Of a stretch of 48,616 nucleotides of DNA, positions 8,856 through 18,066 are shown piece after piece. Position numbers and translations under genes: made by a program. Numbering within the stretch: the stretch's first letter is position 1; every line of letters starts with the position of its first letter. Source of the stretch: an uncultured Bacteroidota bacterium (GTDB lineage Bacteria > Bacteroidota > Bacteroidia > Bacteroidales > VadinHA17); contig CAIMVD010000072.1 of NCBI GenBank assembly GCA_903844815.1, positions 1 to 48,616 on the forward strand, given 5' to 3'. The notes under the pieces are model-generated. The model searched no databases, was not told the DNA's origin, and was given only the letters and a program-made list of their open reading frames with translations.

Positions 8856-9929
8856 ATGATGAGGGTAAATCTTTTTGTTTCTATTATAGTACTGCTTATC
8901 AGTTCGATGGCTTGCAGAAATGAATTTAACTCAGTATCCGGACCTGTCAAGGTCAGGCCATTGAGCGACACCATAGGCTTTGCGCAATATTCATGGCAGG
9001 TTGACAGCCTGATTGCAAGGATGCAATCGAATGGTTTGAAGGAACAGAAGGGATTACCGCTTAAGCTGGCAATTTGTCCCCACGATGACTACACTTACGT
9101 GGGTAAACTTTATCCGGAGTTATTGCAGCACGTTAAAGCTACTAATCTGATCCTCATTGGTGTTGCACATGGAGCCGCAAAGCTGGGTATTGAAGACTCA
9201 CTGGTTTTCGATACCTGGTCGCATTGGAAAGGTCCATGGAGAGATGTTCCTGTTTCTTCTGCAAGAGAGGAGATCTACAAACAGCTGGCTGGAAAATATG
9301 CCATTATTAATGATACTTTGCAGAAAACGGAGCACTCATTAGAAGCATTAATCCCTTACCTGCAATATTTTAACAGGGATCTTTCAATAGTTCCTATTCT
9401 AGTACCTGCAATGAACCCTGAAAGAATGCGGGACTGTGGTAAAGCGCTGGCTGATGCAATCAGGAGTGTTGCAAAGAGCCGCAAATGGGAGTGGGGAAAG
9501 GACTTTGCTATTGTAGTTACTACTGATGCAGTTCATTATGGCAATGAGGACTGGGGAGGTAAGGATATGGCATACTATGGTTGTGACGATATGGGAAACA
9601 GGAAAGCCCGCCATCACGAATATGAGATCATCAACAACTGTTTTCAGGGAGAACTTACCCAAAGAAAAATTCAGGCTTTCAGTAATTATACATTGAATCC
9701 TGATAATTTCAGAGAATATAAATGGACCTGGTGTGGAAGGTATTGTGTGCCGGTAGCACTTTATACATCATATTTTCTTAACAATTCACGACCGTTGAAG
9801 AATGAACTGGCTGATTACTCCACAAGTATTACCTCATTGCATCTTATGGTTGAAGATCTTGGAATGGGACACACTGCAATCGCCACAAGATGCCATTGGG
9901 TAGGGTATGCCACACTGGGTTACAGATAA
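8856..9929 (+). CDS. MEMO-like lipoprotein (AmmeMemoRadiSam system protein B family)
   Basis: The 357-aa product starts with a lipoprotein signal (LLISSMAC, lipid-anchored Cys at about residue 20). The rest is a MEMO-family domain related to extradiol dioxygenases: PHDDYTYVG for the usual PHAGY-x-YSG, then EHSLEALIPYL, then TTDAVHYG for the usual SSDxSHYG. The metal-binding His residues of these motifs are present. MEMO proteins are normally cytosolic, so a lipid-anchored form is unusual. It is the first gene of a compact unit, 8 nt ahead of the NlpC/P60 gene, which suggests a role in envelope or murein-peptide metabolism. Confidence 0.8.
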   Translation: MMRVNLFVSIIVLLISSMACRNEFNSVSGPVKVRPLSDTIGFAQYSWQVDSLIARMQSNGLKEQKGLPLKLAICPHDDYTYVGKLYPELLQHVKATNLILIGVAHGAAKLGIEDSLVFDTWSHWKGPWRDVPVSSAREEIYKQLAGKYAIINDTLQKTEHSLEALIPYLQYFNRDLSIVPILVPAMNPERMRDCGKALADAIRSVAKSRKWEWGKDFAIVVTTDAVHYGNEDWGGKDMAYYGCDDMGNRKARHHEYEIINNCFQGELTQRKIQAFSNYTLNPDNFREYKWTWCGRYCVPVALYTSYFLNNSRPLKNELADYSTSITSLHLMVEDLGMGHTAIATRCHWVGYATLGYR

Positions 9930-9937
9930 TTTATTAA

Positions 9938-11140
9938 ATGTTTATGAAAAAAACGTACGACAACCGAATCTATCTCTGCTCTTTTACCTTCTTTGCCATA
10001 ATGTTTTTCATGGCCGGATGCAAAGGTTACGGCGAGAAAAACTTACAGAAGGAAATTGACAGTATATCTGTAGCTCATGTCCCTGACCACAGGATTGGCA
10101 TCTGTAAAGTAAAGGCAGATCCAGGTGAGGGAGGATTGGTAATTCTTTCGGGAGAAACTACAGAGGCCTCTGCCAAAATTGACATAATAAATACTTTAGA
10201 TAAAGAAGGTATTAAATTTATCGATAGTATTTTAGTTATACCAGATACTGTTAATTACAAGTATTATTCAGGCCTTGTTACACTGAGTGTAATTAACCTC
10301 AGGAAGGATCCGGATGATGCTTCAGAGCTAATATCTCAGGCTAAACTTGGGACACCTGTTACTATCCTTAAATCAGATGGGTCGTGGATTCTTATCCAGA
10401 CTCCTGACAAATACATAGCATGGACCGATGCGTCATCGGTAAAACCAATGAGCGCTGCTGAGATAAAAGCCTGGAAAAAAACTGAAAGGGTTATATATCT
10501 TGAAAACACCGGGTGGATATATTCATCACCAGGGGAAACGGGAGTAACAGGTGATATCGTAGCCGGCTGTATTCTTCAGAAAGATGGAGAGTCGGGAAAA
10601 TATGTAAAAGTGTTACTGCCGGATGGCAGAAGCGGGTATGTACCAGGCAGCAGCGTTGAGAATCTTGAGGTCTGGGAAAACAATCACAACGGAAATCCGG
10701 AGGATATTTGTATCAGCGCATCATCATTGCTTGGAATACCTTACCTATGGGGAGGTAATACGCCTAAGGGTGCAGATTGCAGCGGCTTTGTACAATCGGT
10801 ATTTTTCATGAACGGGATTATTTTGCAGCGCGATGCATCATTGCAGGCTTTGCATGGCCAGCAAATTGATCTGTCTGATAATTTCAGCCGCCTTTTGCCA
10901 GGCGACCTGCTATTTTTTGGTCCAACACGTAATGGGAAACCTCGTGTAACTCATGTTGCAATCTACAAGGGAAATATGGAATATATTCACTCTTCGGGTT
11001 GGGTGAAGATCAACAGCCTTGACTCAACCAAGGCTGACTTCAATGGCCCAAGGTTGAAATTGTTGCTGATGGCAAAGCGAATTTTCGGAACAACGAATGA
11101 CGCAGGGATAACCGCAGTCAGGGATAATTCAGGGTATTGA
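9938..11140 (+). CDS. NlpC/P60 cell-wall endopeptidase, lipoprotein with SH3 domains
   Basis: This 400-aa protein is predicted to be a lipoprotein (FFMAGC, Cys28). It has two bacterial SH3-like segments (roughly residues 100-170 and 180-245) and a C-terminal NlpC/P60 papain-like domain. The catalytic Cys281 sits in DCSGF, His339 in THVAIY and a third polar His351 in YIHSSG. The architecture matches gamma-D-Glu-L-diamino-acid endopeptidases of the YkfC type, which cut murein peptides after L-Ala-D-Glu. The next gene is a dipeptide epimerase that would use the released L-Ala-D-Glu, which strongly supports this role. Confidence 0.9.
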   Translation: MFMKKTYDNRIYLCSFTFFAIMFFMAGCKGYGEKNLQKEIDSISVAHVPDHRIGICKVKADPGEGGLVILSGETTEASAKIDIINTLDKEGIKFIDSILVIPDTVNYKYYSGLVTLSVINLRKDPDDASELISQAKLGTPVTILKSDGSWILIQTPDKYIAWTDASSVKPMSAAEIKAWKKTERVIYLENTGWIYSSPGETGVTGDIVAGCILQKDGESGKYVKVLLPDGRSGYVPGSSVENLEVWENNHNGNPEDICISASSLLGIPYLWGGNTPKGADCSGFVQSVFFMNGIILQRDASLQALHGQQIDLSDNFSRLLPGDLLFFGPTRNGKPRVTHVAIYKGNMEYIHSSGWVKINSLDSTKADFNGPRLKLLLMAKRIFGTTNDAGITAVRDNSGY

Positions 11141-11162
11141 TTACTAAATAATTAGGGCTAAC

Positions 11163-12293
11163 ATGAGAACACGAAGGAAATTCTTAAAGGAATGTGGCTT
11201 AATGGCAGGAGGAACCGGAATTTCATACCTGGCGGCAGGAGCAATTGGTGAAAATTTTGCCGGAAAGGGAAGTGCTGGTATGGTTTTGAGATTCAGACCA
11301 TATGAGCTTCAGCTGAAACATGTTTTTACCCTGGCTACCAGTTCCAGAACAACGACTCCTGTAATGCTTACGGAAATAGAATTCGATGGTTTTACAGGTT
11401 ATGGAGAAGCTTCGATGCCGCCATATCTTGGAGAGAGTCATGCCACAGCGGGTGATTTTCTTTCAAAGGTTGATCTTACCCGATTTGGAAGTCCTTTCCT
11501 TATGGAAGATATTCTTGATTATGTTGATAAGATTGCCCCCGGGAATTATGCAGCCAAGGCCTCGGTCGACATAGCATTGCATGATCTCGTAGGAAAGATA
11601 ATGAACCAGCCCTGGTACAGGATCTGGGGTCTGAATCCTGATCGCACTCCGGTTACCTCATTTACAATCGGCATAGATAAACCTGAGGTTGTAAGGGAAA
11701 AAGTCCTTGAGGCTGCACCTTATAAGATATTGAAGGTCAAACTTGGACAGGGGAATGACAAGGAGATGATACAATCGGTAAGGAATGTTACAAATACACC
11801 TATTTGCGTTGACGTAAACCAGGGATGGACCGATAGGGCTAAAGCTCTTGAAACGACTCATTGGCTTAAAGAACAGGGAGTTGTGTTTGTGGAACAACCT
11901 ATGCAAAAGGCTTTGGTTGACGATATTGCCTGGCTGACACAGCATAGCCCTCTGCCTATAATTGCAGATGAGGCTCTCCAGACAATCAGCGATTTCAAAA
12001 AAATTCAGGGAGCCTACAGCGGAATAAACGTGAAGCTTATGAAGTGTGGTGGTATGCGTGCTGCATTCATAATGATGAAAATGGCCAGGGCAATGGACAT
12101 GAAGGTCATGATAGGTTGCATGACTGAAACATCATGTGCTGTGACAGCTGCAGCTCAGCTTTCTCCTCTCGTCGATTGGGCTGATCTGGATGGAAACCTG
12201 CTGATCAGTAATGATGTATATGGAGGAATTAAAATTAATAACGGAAAAATAATCTTACCCGATGCTCCGGGAATAGGAATAAGGAAACTGTAA
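11163..12293 (+). CDS. L-Ala-D/L-Glu (dipeptide) epimerase, enolase superfamily
   Basis: This 376-aa enolase-superfamily enzyme should interconvert L-Ala-D-Glu and L-Ala-L-Glu. The catalytic set is visible: KVK at 191-193, metal ligands Asp217 (VDVNQGW), Glu244 (VEQPM) and Asp269 (ADEAL), the second base Lys291 (NVKLMK), and the dipeptide-binding DLD motif at 341-343. It begins TRRKFLKECG followed by a hydrophobic Gly/Ala-rich stretch, a good twin-arginine signal. That predicts an exported enzyme, unlike cytosolic YkfB/YcjG. Its stop codon overlaps the start of the permease gene by one base (TAATG). Confidence 0.88.
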   Translation: MRTRRKFLKECGLMAGGTGISYLAAGAIGENFAGKGSAGMVLRFRPYELQLKHVFTLATSSRTTTPVMLTEIEFDGFTGYGEASMPPYLGESHATAGDFLSKVDLTRFGSPFLMEDILDYVDKIAPGNYAAKASVDIALHDLVGKIMNQPWYRIWGLNPDRTPVTSFTIGIDKPEVVREKVLEAAPYKILKVKLGQGNDKEMIQSVRNVTNTPICVDVNQGWTDRAKALETTHWLKEQGVVFVEQPMQKALVDDIAWLTQHSPLPIIADEALQTISDFKKIQGAYSGINVKLMKCGGMRAAFIMMKMARAMDMKVMIGCMTETSCAVTAAAQLSPLVDWADLDGNLLISNDVYGGIKINNGKIILPDAPGIGIRKL

Positions 12294-13594
12294 TGGAAGT
12301 AAATGAAGGTCTAAAGCGGGAGATAGGAGTGTGGGGGCTGGTTTCCAACTCGATTAACATAATAATAGGAGCAGGAATATTCATTCTTCCGGTTCTGGTG
12401 GCTCAAAAGCTCGGGGAAAACAGTATCTGGGCTTACCTGATATGCGGATCGCTGATGATAGCGATAATGCTCTGTTTTGCCGAGGTTGGTTCAATGATTA
12501 CCCGAACGGGCGGTGCATATTCATATATAGAGACTGCGTTCGGGAAATATGCAGGTTTTCTGACTACCAATATCTTTATCTTTGGTGCTGCTGTGATGGC
12601 CAACGCAGCAGTTGCAAACGGACTTGCCGATACAATCGGGTATTTTGTTCCTCTGTTTAAGCTGACCACAGTCAGGATAGGATTTTTTGCATTGATTTAT
12701 GCGGGATTAGCTTATGTAAACGTTAAGGGTGTCAGCAATGCAATTTTTATTGTAAAATTCAATACGATTGCCAAATTGGTGCCATTGCTGATGATTGCAT
12801 TTGCAGGCTGGTTTTTCATGGCTCCCCGGGGAAGTATTAATCCTATAAGTATAACTTCAGGTGATTTGGGTGAAATATCTCTGGTTCTATTATTTGCGTT
12901 TGTGGGAGCAGAGACAGCTCTGAATGTAAGCGGGGAGATTAAGAAACCTGAAAAGACAATTCCAAAAGGCATAATCCTGAGCATGTTTATTGTGGTTATC
13001 CTGTATGCGGTAATCCAGATAACCGTACAGGGAGTTCTTGGATTATCAATTTCAGATTTTAAGGAAGCACCTCTGGCTGAGGTAGGCCGGAGGATGTTCG
13101 GGCCATTAGGGGCAACAATTGTTGTGATTGGAGCTTCATTCTCTATGTTTGGAAATATTAGCGGTATGGTGCTGAACATGCCAAGGATTCTTTTTGCCGC
13201 AGCCAGGGATCGAATCGGCATTCCGCAGGTTCTTGCAAGGGTTCATCCTCAGTATAAAACTCCTCACATATCGATAATTGTATATGCCTTGCTGGGATTT
13301 ATCTTTTCTGCCACAGGCGAATTCAAACAGCTTGTAATGCTCTCAAGTGCTTCATATTTATTAATTTACCTTGGTGTTGTAATGGCTTTGATCCGGTTCA
13401 GGATTCGTAATATCGGCGAAAAGCCAACATACAAAGTCCCTGGCGGATATTTAATACCCGTAATAAGTATTATAACAATTCTATGGGTATTATCTAACCT
13501 TCCATTTAAGGAATTGATTGCAATGGTTGTAATGATTCTGATCCTTTCGGCTATATATTTGGTATATAGACTGGCAATTAGCAGGAAGCCTTGA
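12293..13594 (+). CDS. APC-superfamily amino acid/peptide permease
   Basis: The 433-aa protein has about 12 predicted membrane helices and the APC signature near its start (SNSINIIIGAGIFILP, with GAGIF in place of GSGIF). TM1 and TM6 contain the Gly-rich breaks expected for substrate binding. Its ATG overlaps the epimerase stop codon (TAATG), so translation is probably coupled. The context suggests uptake of L-Ala, L-Glu or the epimerised dipeptide released by the two upstream enzymes. Substrate specificity is inference. The Lys/Arg-rich C-terminus is short. Confidence 0.88.
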   Translation: MEVNEGLKREIGVWGLVSNSINIIIGAGIFILPVLVAQKLGENSIWAYLICGSLMIAIMLCFAEVGSMITRTGGAYSYIETAFGKYAGFLTTNIFIFGAAVMANAAVANGLADTIGYFVPLFKLTTVRIGFFALIYAGLAYVNVKGVSNAIFIVKFNTIAKLVPLLMIAFAGWFFMAPRGSINPISITSGDLGEISLVLLFAFVGAETALNVSGEIKKPEKTIPKGIILSMFIVVILYAVIQITVQGVLGLSISDFKEAPLAEVGRRMFGPLGATIVVIGASFSMFGNISGMVLNMPRILFAAARDRIGIPQVLARVHPQYKTPHISIIVYALLGFIFSATGEFKQLVMLSSASYLLIYLGVVMALIRFRIRNIGEKPTYKVPGGYLIPVISIITILWVLSNLPFKELIAMVVMILILSAIYLVYRLAISRKP

Positions 13595-13991
13595 AAACCA
13601 GTATTTTCGAAAGCAAGTCTGATTCAAGTGATTAAATTTTAAAGTGTCGGAGAATTCAATATTTCCACCAGCCCCGGCGGTTACACATGATTTTTCAAAT
13701 CTGAGAAGCAATAATTAGATTACTTTTTGGTGACTCCTCAAATCGTGCCGATATAGAACCCGGCCTTCGCCTCGTTGCTATATCTGATTTTATGTCAACC
13801 AGCGAGCTGGGCGCAAATTCCTTTAATTAAAAGCCTATAATTAATATTATGTAAAATAGAATATTCCTAATTCAGTTTTAGTGCTTTTAAAAATGTTCAC
13901 TGTTATGAACATAGAATAAAAGGAATCCCCTCTTCTAAATCTGTAATGGGAATAAACACATAATTCTGATGTGCACGCTATGGCATGCCAG
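13595..13991. other. Gene-free stretch, no recognised feature
   Basis: About 400 bp lie between the permease and the terminator of the convergent TPR gene. I find no convincing coding frame. A GATATAG/CTATATC pair brackets a GC-rich loop near 13752-13787, and the base composition there differs from the A/T-rich flanks. It may be a decayed element or a structured RNA, but nothing recognisable supports either. Confidence 0.4.
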
Positions 13992-14028
13992 AAATAAAAA
14001 GCCGTCTCAGAAAATAAACTGAGACGGC
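13992..14028 (-). terminator. Rho-independent terminator of the TPR gene
   Basis: A perfect 10-bp stem (GCCGTCTCAG / CTGAGACGGC, 14001-14028) with an 8-nt loop is followed on the minus strand by a T-rich run (13992-14000). It lies just past the TPR stop codon. The other side is also T-rich (CTCTTGTTTTATTTT), so it can also stop transcription from the left. Confidence 0.85.
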
Positions 14029-14049
14029 CTCTTGTTTTATTTTAGAAAA

Positions 14050-15225
14050 TTATTTTTTCTCTAGTGCAGCAAGTTTTGCTTTTATTGCATCATATTTTGG
14101 AGCAAATGAAGGATCTTTGTATTTAAGTCTGTAATACAATTCCTGCAAACTTCTCATTGTATAGACATCTTCAGGACTCAGTTCGTGAGCTTTTTCTGCA
14201 TATGGAAGAGCTTTGTAATAAATAGCCATAATTTCATCTACAGCAGCATTATATTTCTTCTGATCCATAATGTCATTTGCCTTTGTTGACAAAACTGCAG
14301 CTTTGTTCTGATATGCTAATGCCATCACATACTGCGTTTCAGCATTGTTAGGTTCAAGTTCAATTGCCTTTGTAATTTCTTCCAGTGCTTCATCATATTT
14401 TCCGAGGTTTACATAGGTTGCACCAGCAACATAATAGAGCCTGTAATTGCCCGGATCCGCTTCTTTTGCAGTTTTAATATATTTGAATGCTTCGTCTACC
14501 TTTTTATTGGTAAGATATAAATCGATCAACTGAAGAACTATAGCTTTGTTGCCTGGAAATTTACTATTCAAACTTGTTAAGATAGATTCTGCTTTAAGAG
14601 TATCCCCAAGTCCAAGGTAATTCTGATAAATCTGAAAATAAGGTGTTATGCCACCGTACTTCATTTCAGCACATTTCTCAAAATATTTTATCGCAACTTC
14701 ATATTTGCCGGCGTTTCCTGCGGCAAGACCAGTATTGAAATAAAGAGTTGTGTCAATTCCTCCGGCATATTTATCACTTTCCATGACTTTTATCTGGGTT
14801 TCAAAAGATTTAAAAGATCCGTTAAAATCCTTTGCTTCAAATCTCTTATAACCTTGTTGAGCGAAGTTATTTGCCAAAGTGTTATAGACCATTTTAGATA
14901 TTATCGTTTTCTTTAAGCTCCCTTTAGGATCTAATTCCAATCCCTTTTCATAACAGTTATAAGCTTCAATCAACGGATCGGCATAATAAGCCTGATAAGT
15001 TGGATTTTCTGATACAAATGAAGCCTGACAAAGTTGTCCTTTTGCAAAATAAGTGTTAAACCAGTCTTTGGTTTTCTCATCAAGCAGAGCTTGATCAATT
15101 GCTTCCTTAGCCTTGTCAAGACTACCTTGTTCTATATACCCAAGAGCACTTTGAACCTTTGCTTTCTGAGACATTGCTCCGAGCGAGATGGTTACAGCTG
15201 CTAACAGCAGAAAAAACTTTTTCAT
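14050..15225 (-). CDS. Secreted TPR-repeat protein
   Basis: This 391-aa protein has a signal peptide (MKKFFLLLAAVTISLGAMSQ) and is otherwise made of tetratricopeptide repeats. Clear units include FNTGLAAGNAGKYEVAIKYF, YYVAGATYVNLGKYDEALEE and the following AIELEPNNAETQYVMALAYQ. TPR arrays bind partner proteins. An envelope scaffold or assembly role is likely, but the partner is unknown. It has its own promoter (15263-15294) and terminator (13992-14028), so it is monocistronic. The final residues are Lys/Glu-rich. Confidence 0.85.
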   Translation of the reverse strand: MKKFFLLLAAVTISLGAMSQKAKVQSALGYIEQGSLDKAKEAIDQALLDEKTKDWFNTYFAKGQLCQASFVSENPTYQAYYADPLIEAYNCYEKGLELDPKGSLKKTIISKMVYNTLANNFAQQGYKRFEAKDFNGSFKSFETQIKVMESDKYAGGIDTTLYFNTGLAAGNAGKYEVAIKYFEKCAEMKYGGITPYFQIYQNYLGLGDTLKAESILTSLNSKFPGNKAIVLQLIDLYLTNKKVDEAFKYIKTAKEADPGNYRLYYVAGATYVNLGKYDEALEEITKAIELEPNNAETQYVMALAYQNKAAVLSTKANDIMDQKKYNAAVDEIMAIYYKALPYAEKAHELSPEDVYTMRSLQELYYRLKYKDPSFAPKYDAIKAKLAALEKK

Positions 15226-15262
15226 GATTATGATTTTAATTAAATTGTCTTTAAAAATTTCC

Positions 15263-15294
15263 CAAATTTATAATATTACTTACTAAACATCAAA
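15263..15294 (-). promoter_or_regulatory. Promoter of the TPR gene
   Basis: On the minus strand TTTG (15291-15294, inside the last codons of gyrA) is followed after 20 nt by TAAATTTG (15263-15270). This is a full match to the Bacteroidota TTTG/TAnnTTTG promoter. Transcription would begin near 15256, about 30 nt before the ATG. Confidence 0.65.
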
Positions 15295-17808
15295 TTCTTT
15301 GCCATTTTCCTCAGGAATATTGGAAATATCTTCTCCAATAATATTTATGGCCACTTCTTCTTCCTCATTTACAAGTACACAGGCCACTGAAGCAATGATA
15401 TCATTTTCACGTAAATTAATCAGACGGACCCCCTGCGTAGCTCTTCCCATGACCCTTAAAGCAGATACCGGGCTTCTCAGTATGTTCCCGAACTGAGTAA
15501 TTATCATGAGGTCATGATTATCGGTAACATCTTTAAGAGCTATAAGCGATCCTGTTTTTTCAGTAACATTTATTGTCTTTACCCCTTTTCCGCCACGGTT
15601 TGTTATCCTGTAACCATCTATATCAGAGCGTTTTCCATAGCCTCTTTCGGATACTACAAGAATATCTTTCTCTTTATCCTCAACAGTAATCATGCCTACC
15701 ACAAAATCAGTATCTTCAGATGCAAGCCTGATGCCCCTTACTCCGGACGCAGTTCTTCCCATAGGCCTGACAGAGGTTTCCGGGAATCTGATAGCACGTC
15801 CCGATTTGATTGCCAGCATAATATGATGCTGGCCGTTTGTCATTCGTGCTTCCAGAAGCTCATCTCCGTCCCTGACTGTAATTGCATTTACACCATTTGT
15901 TCTCGGACGTGAATAGGCTTCGAGGGATGTTTTCTTGATTATCCCTTTAGTGGTACAGAGTACTATGAAATTATGGTTAATGTATTCTGCGTCAGTCAGG
16001 TTTTTCACATTTATAAAGGCCCTGACATTGTCATCGGGCTCAATATTTATAAGGTTTTGCATTGCCCGGCCCTTTGAAGTCCTTGAGCCCTCAGGTATGG
16101 TATATACTTTCATCCAGAAACATTTGCCCTTTCTTGTAAAGAATAGCATAGTATTATGCATTGTGGCAATATAAAGGTGCTCAATGAAATCCTCTTCCCT
16201 GGTTGCTCCGCCCTTAGCCCCGGTTCCTCCCCTGTTTTGCCTTCTGAATTCGGTCAGGGGAGTCCTTTTGATATATCCCATATGCGAAATGGTGATTACC
16301 ATCTCATCATCGGCATAGAAATCTTCAGGGTTGAATTCTCCTTCATCCGGGACTATTTCAGTCCGGCGCTTATCTCCATATTTTTCCTTTATTTCAAGAA
16401 GTTCATCCTTGATAATTTTCATTTGCAGTTCATCACTTGCAAGAACGCTCTTCAGGTATTCAATATGAAGCATGATTTCATCAAATTCAGCCCTTAGCTT
16501 TTCCTGTTCAAGACCGGTAAGCTGACGGAGCCTCATTTCAACAATCGCCCTGGATTGAACATCGGTAAGGCCGAACCGTTCAATGAGCCTTTCGCGTGCC
16601 ATTTCGGTATTCTGAGATGACTTTATTATAGCGATTACCTCATCAATGTTATCACTGGCAATGATCAGTCCGGCGAGTATATGAGCCCTTTTCTCAGCCT
16701 GATCCAGATCATATTTAGTCCTTCGTACAACTACATCATGTCTGTGCTCTACAAAATAATGGATAAGATCTTTTGTGTTAAGCGTACGCGGACGTCCCTT
16801 TACAAGGGCAATATTATTTACGCTGAAAGATGTCTGGAGAGCTGAATATTTATATAGATTGTTAAGTACGACGTTGGCGCTTGAATCTTTCTTCAGGATA
16901 ATTACAATGCGCATCCCGTTCCTGTCCGATTCATCGTTGATATATGATATTCCGTCGAGTTTTTTCTCGTTTATAAGGTCGGCGATTTTCTTAATCATCT
17001 CGGCCTTGTTAACCATATACGGGATCTCGGTAACTATTATGCACTCGCGTCCCGAATGAGTAAGTTCAATCTCGGTCCGTCCCCTTACAACTATTCGTCC
17101 TCTTCCGGTTTCGCATGCTTCCCTTATTCCCTGATGTCCGTAAATGATGCCTCCGGTAGGAAAGTCAGGTCCTTTAACAAAATGAAGGATCTCTTCGGTA
17201 GTAATATCTTTATTATTAATATATGCTATAGTTGCGTCAATGATTTCAGAAATGTTATGAGGCGGCATATTTGTAGCCATACCGACTGCAATACCGGAAG
17301 CTCCGTTGACAAGAAGCTGCGGGATTCTGGTAGGAAGAACAGATGGTTCCGTCAGCGAATCATCGAAGTTTGGCTGAAAATCAACTGTATCCTTATCGAT
17401 GTCAGCAAGTGTCTCTTCAGCTATCCGCTTTAACCTTGCTTCAGTATATCGCATTGCTGCAGGGCTGTCGCCGTCGACCGATCCGAAGTTACCCTGTCCG
17501 TCTACCAGGGGATAACGTAATGACCATTCCTGCGCCATTCTTACCATTGCATCATATACTGAGGAATCACCATGGGGGTGGAATTTTCCAAGAACCTCTC
17601 CCACTATCCTTGCTGATTTCTTGTGTGCCTTATTCGACATCACTCCAAGTTCCGACATTCCAAAAAGCACCCTGCGGTGAACCGGCTTAAGACCATCCCT
17701 GACGTCAGGCAATGCCCTGGAAACGATGACCGACATCGAATAATCGATGTAGGCCGACTTCATCTCCTCTTCGATATTCACCTTGATGATTCTTTCTCTC
17801 TCCGACAT
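15283..17808 (-). CDS. gyrA: DNA gyrase subunit A
   Basis: The 841-aa protein is the breakage-reunion subunit of DNA gyrase. It opens with a standard GyrA N-terminus ([20 protein letters not shown]). The winged-helix domain carries the active-site Tyr in [10 protein letters not shown] near residue 122, and the quinolone-resistance region reads [11 protein letters not shown], a sensitive-looking Ser-containing form. The C-terminal beta-pinwheel has the GyrA box QRRGGxG-like motif as [10 protein letters not shown] near residue 530, which separates gyrase from ParC. The tail is acidic. gyrB is not in the window. It diverges from clpC. Confidence 0.97.
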   Translation of the reverse strand: MSERERIIKVNIEEEMKSAYIDYSMSVIVSRALPDVRDGLKPVHRRVLFGMSELGVMSNKAHKKSARIVGEVLGKFHPHGDSSVYDAMVRMAQEWSLRYPLVDGQGNFGSVDGDSPAAMRYTEARLKRIAEETLADIDKDTVDFQPNFDDSLTEPSVLPTRIPQLLVNGASGIAVGMATNMPPHNISEIIDATIAYINNKDITTEEILHFVKGPDFPTGGIIYGHQGIREACETGRGRIVVRGRTEIELTHSGRECIIVTEIPYMVNKAEMIKKIADLINEKKLDGISYINDESDRNGMRIVIILKKDSSANVVLNNLYKYSALQTSFSVNNIALVKGRPRTLNTKDLIHYFVEHRHDVVVRRTKYDLDQAEKRAHILAGLIIASDNIDEVIAIIKSSQNTEMARERLIERFGLTDVQSRAIVEMRLRQLTGLEQEKLRAEFDEIMLHIEYLKSVLASDELQMKIIKDELLEIKEKYGDKRRTEIVPDEGEFNPEDFYADDEMVITISHMGYIKRTPLTEFRRQNRGGTGAKGGATREEDFIEHLYIATMHNTMLFFTRKGKCFWMKVYTIPEGSRTSKGRAMQNLINIEPDDNVRAFINVKNLTDAEYINHNFIVLCTTKGIIKKTSLEAYSRPRTNGVNAITVRDGDELLEARMTNGQHHIMLAIKSGRAIRFPETSVRPMGRTASGVRGIRLASEDTDFVVGMITVEDKEKDILVVSERGYGKRSDIDGYRITNRGGKGVKTINVTEKTGSLIALKDVTDNHDLMIITQFGNILRSPVSALRVMGRATQGVRLINLRENDIIASVACVLVNEEEEVAINIIGEDISNIPEENGKEFDV

Positions 17809-17947
17809 AACAAACTATTAATTAAGTATTTATAATCAAACCTCTTCAAAGGTGTTGAAAGGAACGAAAGTAGTTAAATTTTAGCTATTTTTGAGTTTTT
17901 TCCACCCCGAATTTTTAACATTCTTTGTTCAAAATTGGGCATGATAA

Positions 17948-17981
17948 TTGACATTCAGATATTGAGCATATATTAACTTTG
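17948..17981 (+). promoter_or_regulatory. Candidate promoter of clpC
   Basis: TTG at 17948-17950 and TAACTTTG at 17974-17981 fit the Bacteroidota consensus, with a spacer of 23 nt that is slightly long. The predicted leader is about 80 nt. Within it a short perfect inverted repeat (GACATAATGTC, about 18020-18030) may bind a regulator. No CIRCE element is present. Confidence 0.4.
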
Positions 17982-18066
17982 ATCAGGCGGTATTATTCAG
18001 CTGTGTCGGTTAAAATATGACATAATGTCGTAAGTTTAATATTAATCGGAAAAGATAATTCAAAAT

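Noticed and set aside
13595-13991. Insertion-sequence remnant or small RNA
   Set aside because: No transposase fragment, terminal inverted repeats or target duplication could be recognised; only a loose GATATAG/CTATATC pair is present.
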